39,668 bases of DNA. It comes from Afipia sp. GTDB lineage: Bacteria; Pseudomonadota; Alphaproteobacteria; Rhizobiales; Xanthobacteraceae. A model generated the notes under the pieces. It was not told the DNA's origin, searched no databases, and saw nothing but the letters and a program-made list of their open reading frames with translations. The first letter of the stretch is position 1; each line of letters begins with the position of its first letter. The DNA lies in the NCBI GenBank assembly GCA_030652315.1, contig JAUSAX010000097.1:1-39668 (forward strand), read 5' to 3'. A program made the position numbers and the translations under genes. Positions 39,359-39,668 of this stretch are shown here, piece after piece.

Positions 39359-39668
39359 GCGGATAGTATCAAGCAAGCGTAGGCCGAAACATTTCGTGAT
39401 GGGGATACAAATCCCCGCGCTCTGAACCGCTCTTATGTTCGGCATGTCCTGTTCGTGAGGGGCGCTTCTCGAGGGCGCTATGAAGCGGAGCAGGATGCGG
39501 CGCCTGCGCGTGTGGTTCGCAGCCACGCGTCCGGGAGGCTGGGGTCACCGTCCGGGCCAACTACGTGGCTCTGCCGTTCGCGGCTGGACGCGGGCAGGAT
39601 GAACGCGGCGAAAGCCGCTGGATCGGAGCGTGAAAGCGCTTGTCCTGTCCCGGAAGTACGGTCCCCTC

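Larger units (their letters stand above)
39108..39668. other. Right-end noncoding region
   Basis: 561 bp without recognised gene: the terminator (39137-39166), repeats (39199-39358), and a GC-rich stretch at 39361-39668 with several short hairpins that reads like a conserved noncoding or repeat segment. Open frames here lack family features. The window edge cuts it. Confidence 0.5.

Noticed and set aside
1..39668. CRISPR arrays, tRNA or rRNA genes
   Set aside because: No regularly spaced identical repeats were seen, and no tRNA T-loop pattern or rRNA segment was recognised. The palindromic repeats are dispersed, not arrayed.

Overview
The window looks like chromosome of a high-GC alphaproteobacterium of the Nitrobacteraceae (Bradyrhizobium, Afipia, Rhodopseudomonas or Nitrobacter type). 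This rests on gene content (MucR/Ros regulator, DUF2336, DUF1491, DUF6456, DUF5330, Omp25/31-type porin), CtrA-type TTAA boxes, EcfG-type stress promoters, and the GTCATGCCCGGC and TCATTGCGAGCGAAGC repeats typical of that family. I recognised no tRNA, rRNA, CRISPR array, integrase or transposase.

Region 1 (1-11.9 kb) is the head and early tail part of a gene transfer agent (GTA) cluster of the Rhodobacter RcGTA type, on the minus strand: small terminase-like g1, large terminase g2, portal g3, a membrane protein (g3.5), a small basic protein, prohead protease g4, capsid g5, connector g6, head closure g7, tail terminator g8 and major tail protein g9. The rest of the tail genes would lie beyond the left edge. 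Two things break the usual order. A frameshifted toxin-like gene, a possible immunity gene and a strong terminator sit between protease and capsid. A 3-kb cassette of secreted and outer-membrane proteins (trypsin-like protease, porin-motif peptide, small secreted protein, Omp25/31) separates g5 from g6. Short palindromic repeats fill many junctions.

Region 2 (11.9-15.4 kb) is an island of small genes: a 54-aa membrane protein, a receiver-only response regulator, a 61-aa protein, a 70-aa membrane protein, an 81-aa protein, an Xre-RES toxin-antitoxin pair and two related secreted six-cysteine peptides. Three of the small genes have textbook EcfG promoters (GGAAC-N16-CGTT). A 58-bp promoter/palindrome element is present in two copies.

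Region 3 (15.6-24.7 kb) is housekeeping and accessory: a DHA2 drug exporter, a YcgN-type cysteine-cluster protein, a class A penicillin-binding protein, a DUF1214-DUF1254 pair, a LysR regulator divergent from a SnoaL-like protein and an F420-type NADP oxidoreductase, and a TerC-family membrane protein.

Region 4 (24.9-33.5 kb) holds small membrane and hypothetical proteins, DUF2336 behind CtrA boxes, DUF1491, a peptidoglycan-binding protein in an operon with a PAS sensor kinase, DUF5330, SufE, and a two-gene operon of a DnaA-domain-IV-like protein and a DUF6456 protein. The last pair matches the split GTA activator/antiterminator (GafY/GafZ) described in Caulobacter. It is followed by a MucR-type regulator. 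The GTA structural genes and their probable regulators therefore lie about 20 kb apart in one window.

Region 5 (33.8-39.7 kb) holds a PadR-GyrI-like fusion regulator, a proline-rich membrane protein, a GT39-type glycosyltransferase, two twin palindromic elements, a class II aldolase with a clear terminator, and a noncoding repeat-rich right end.
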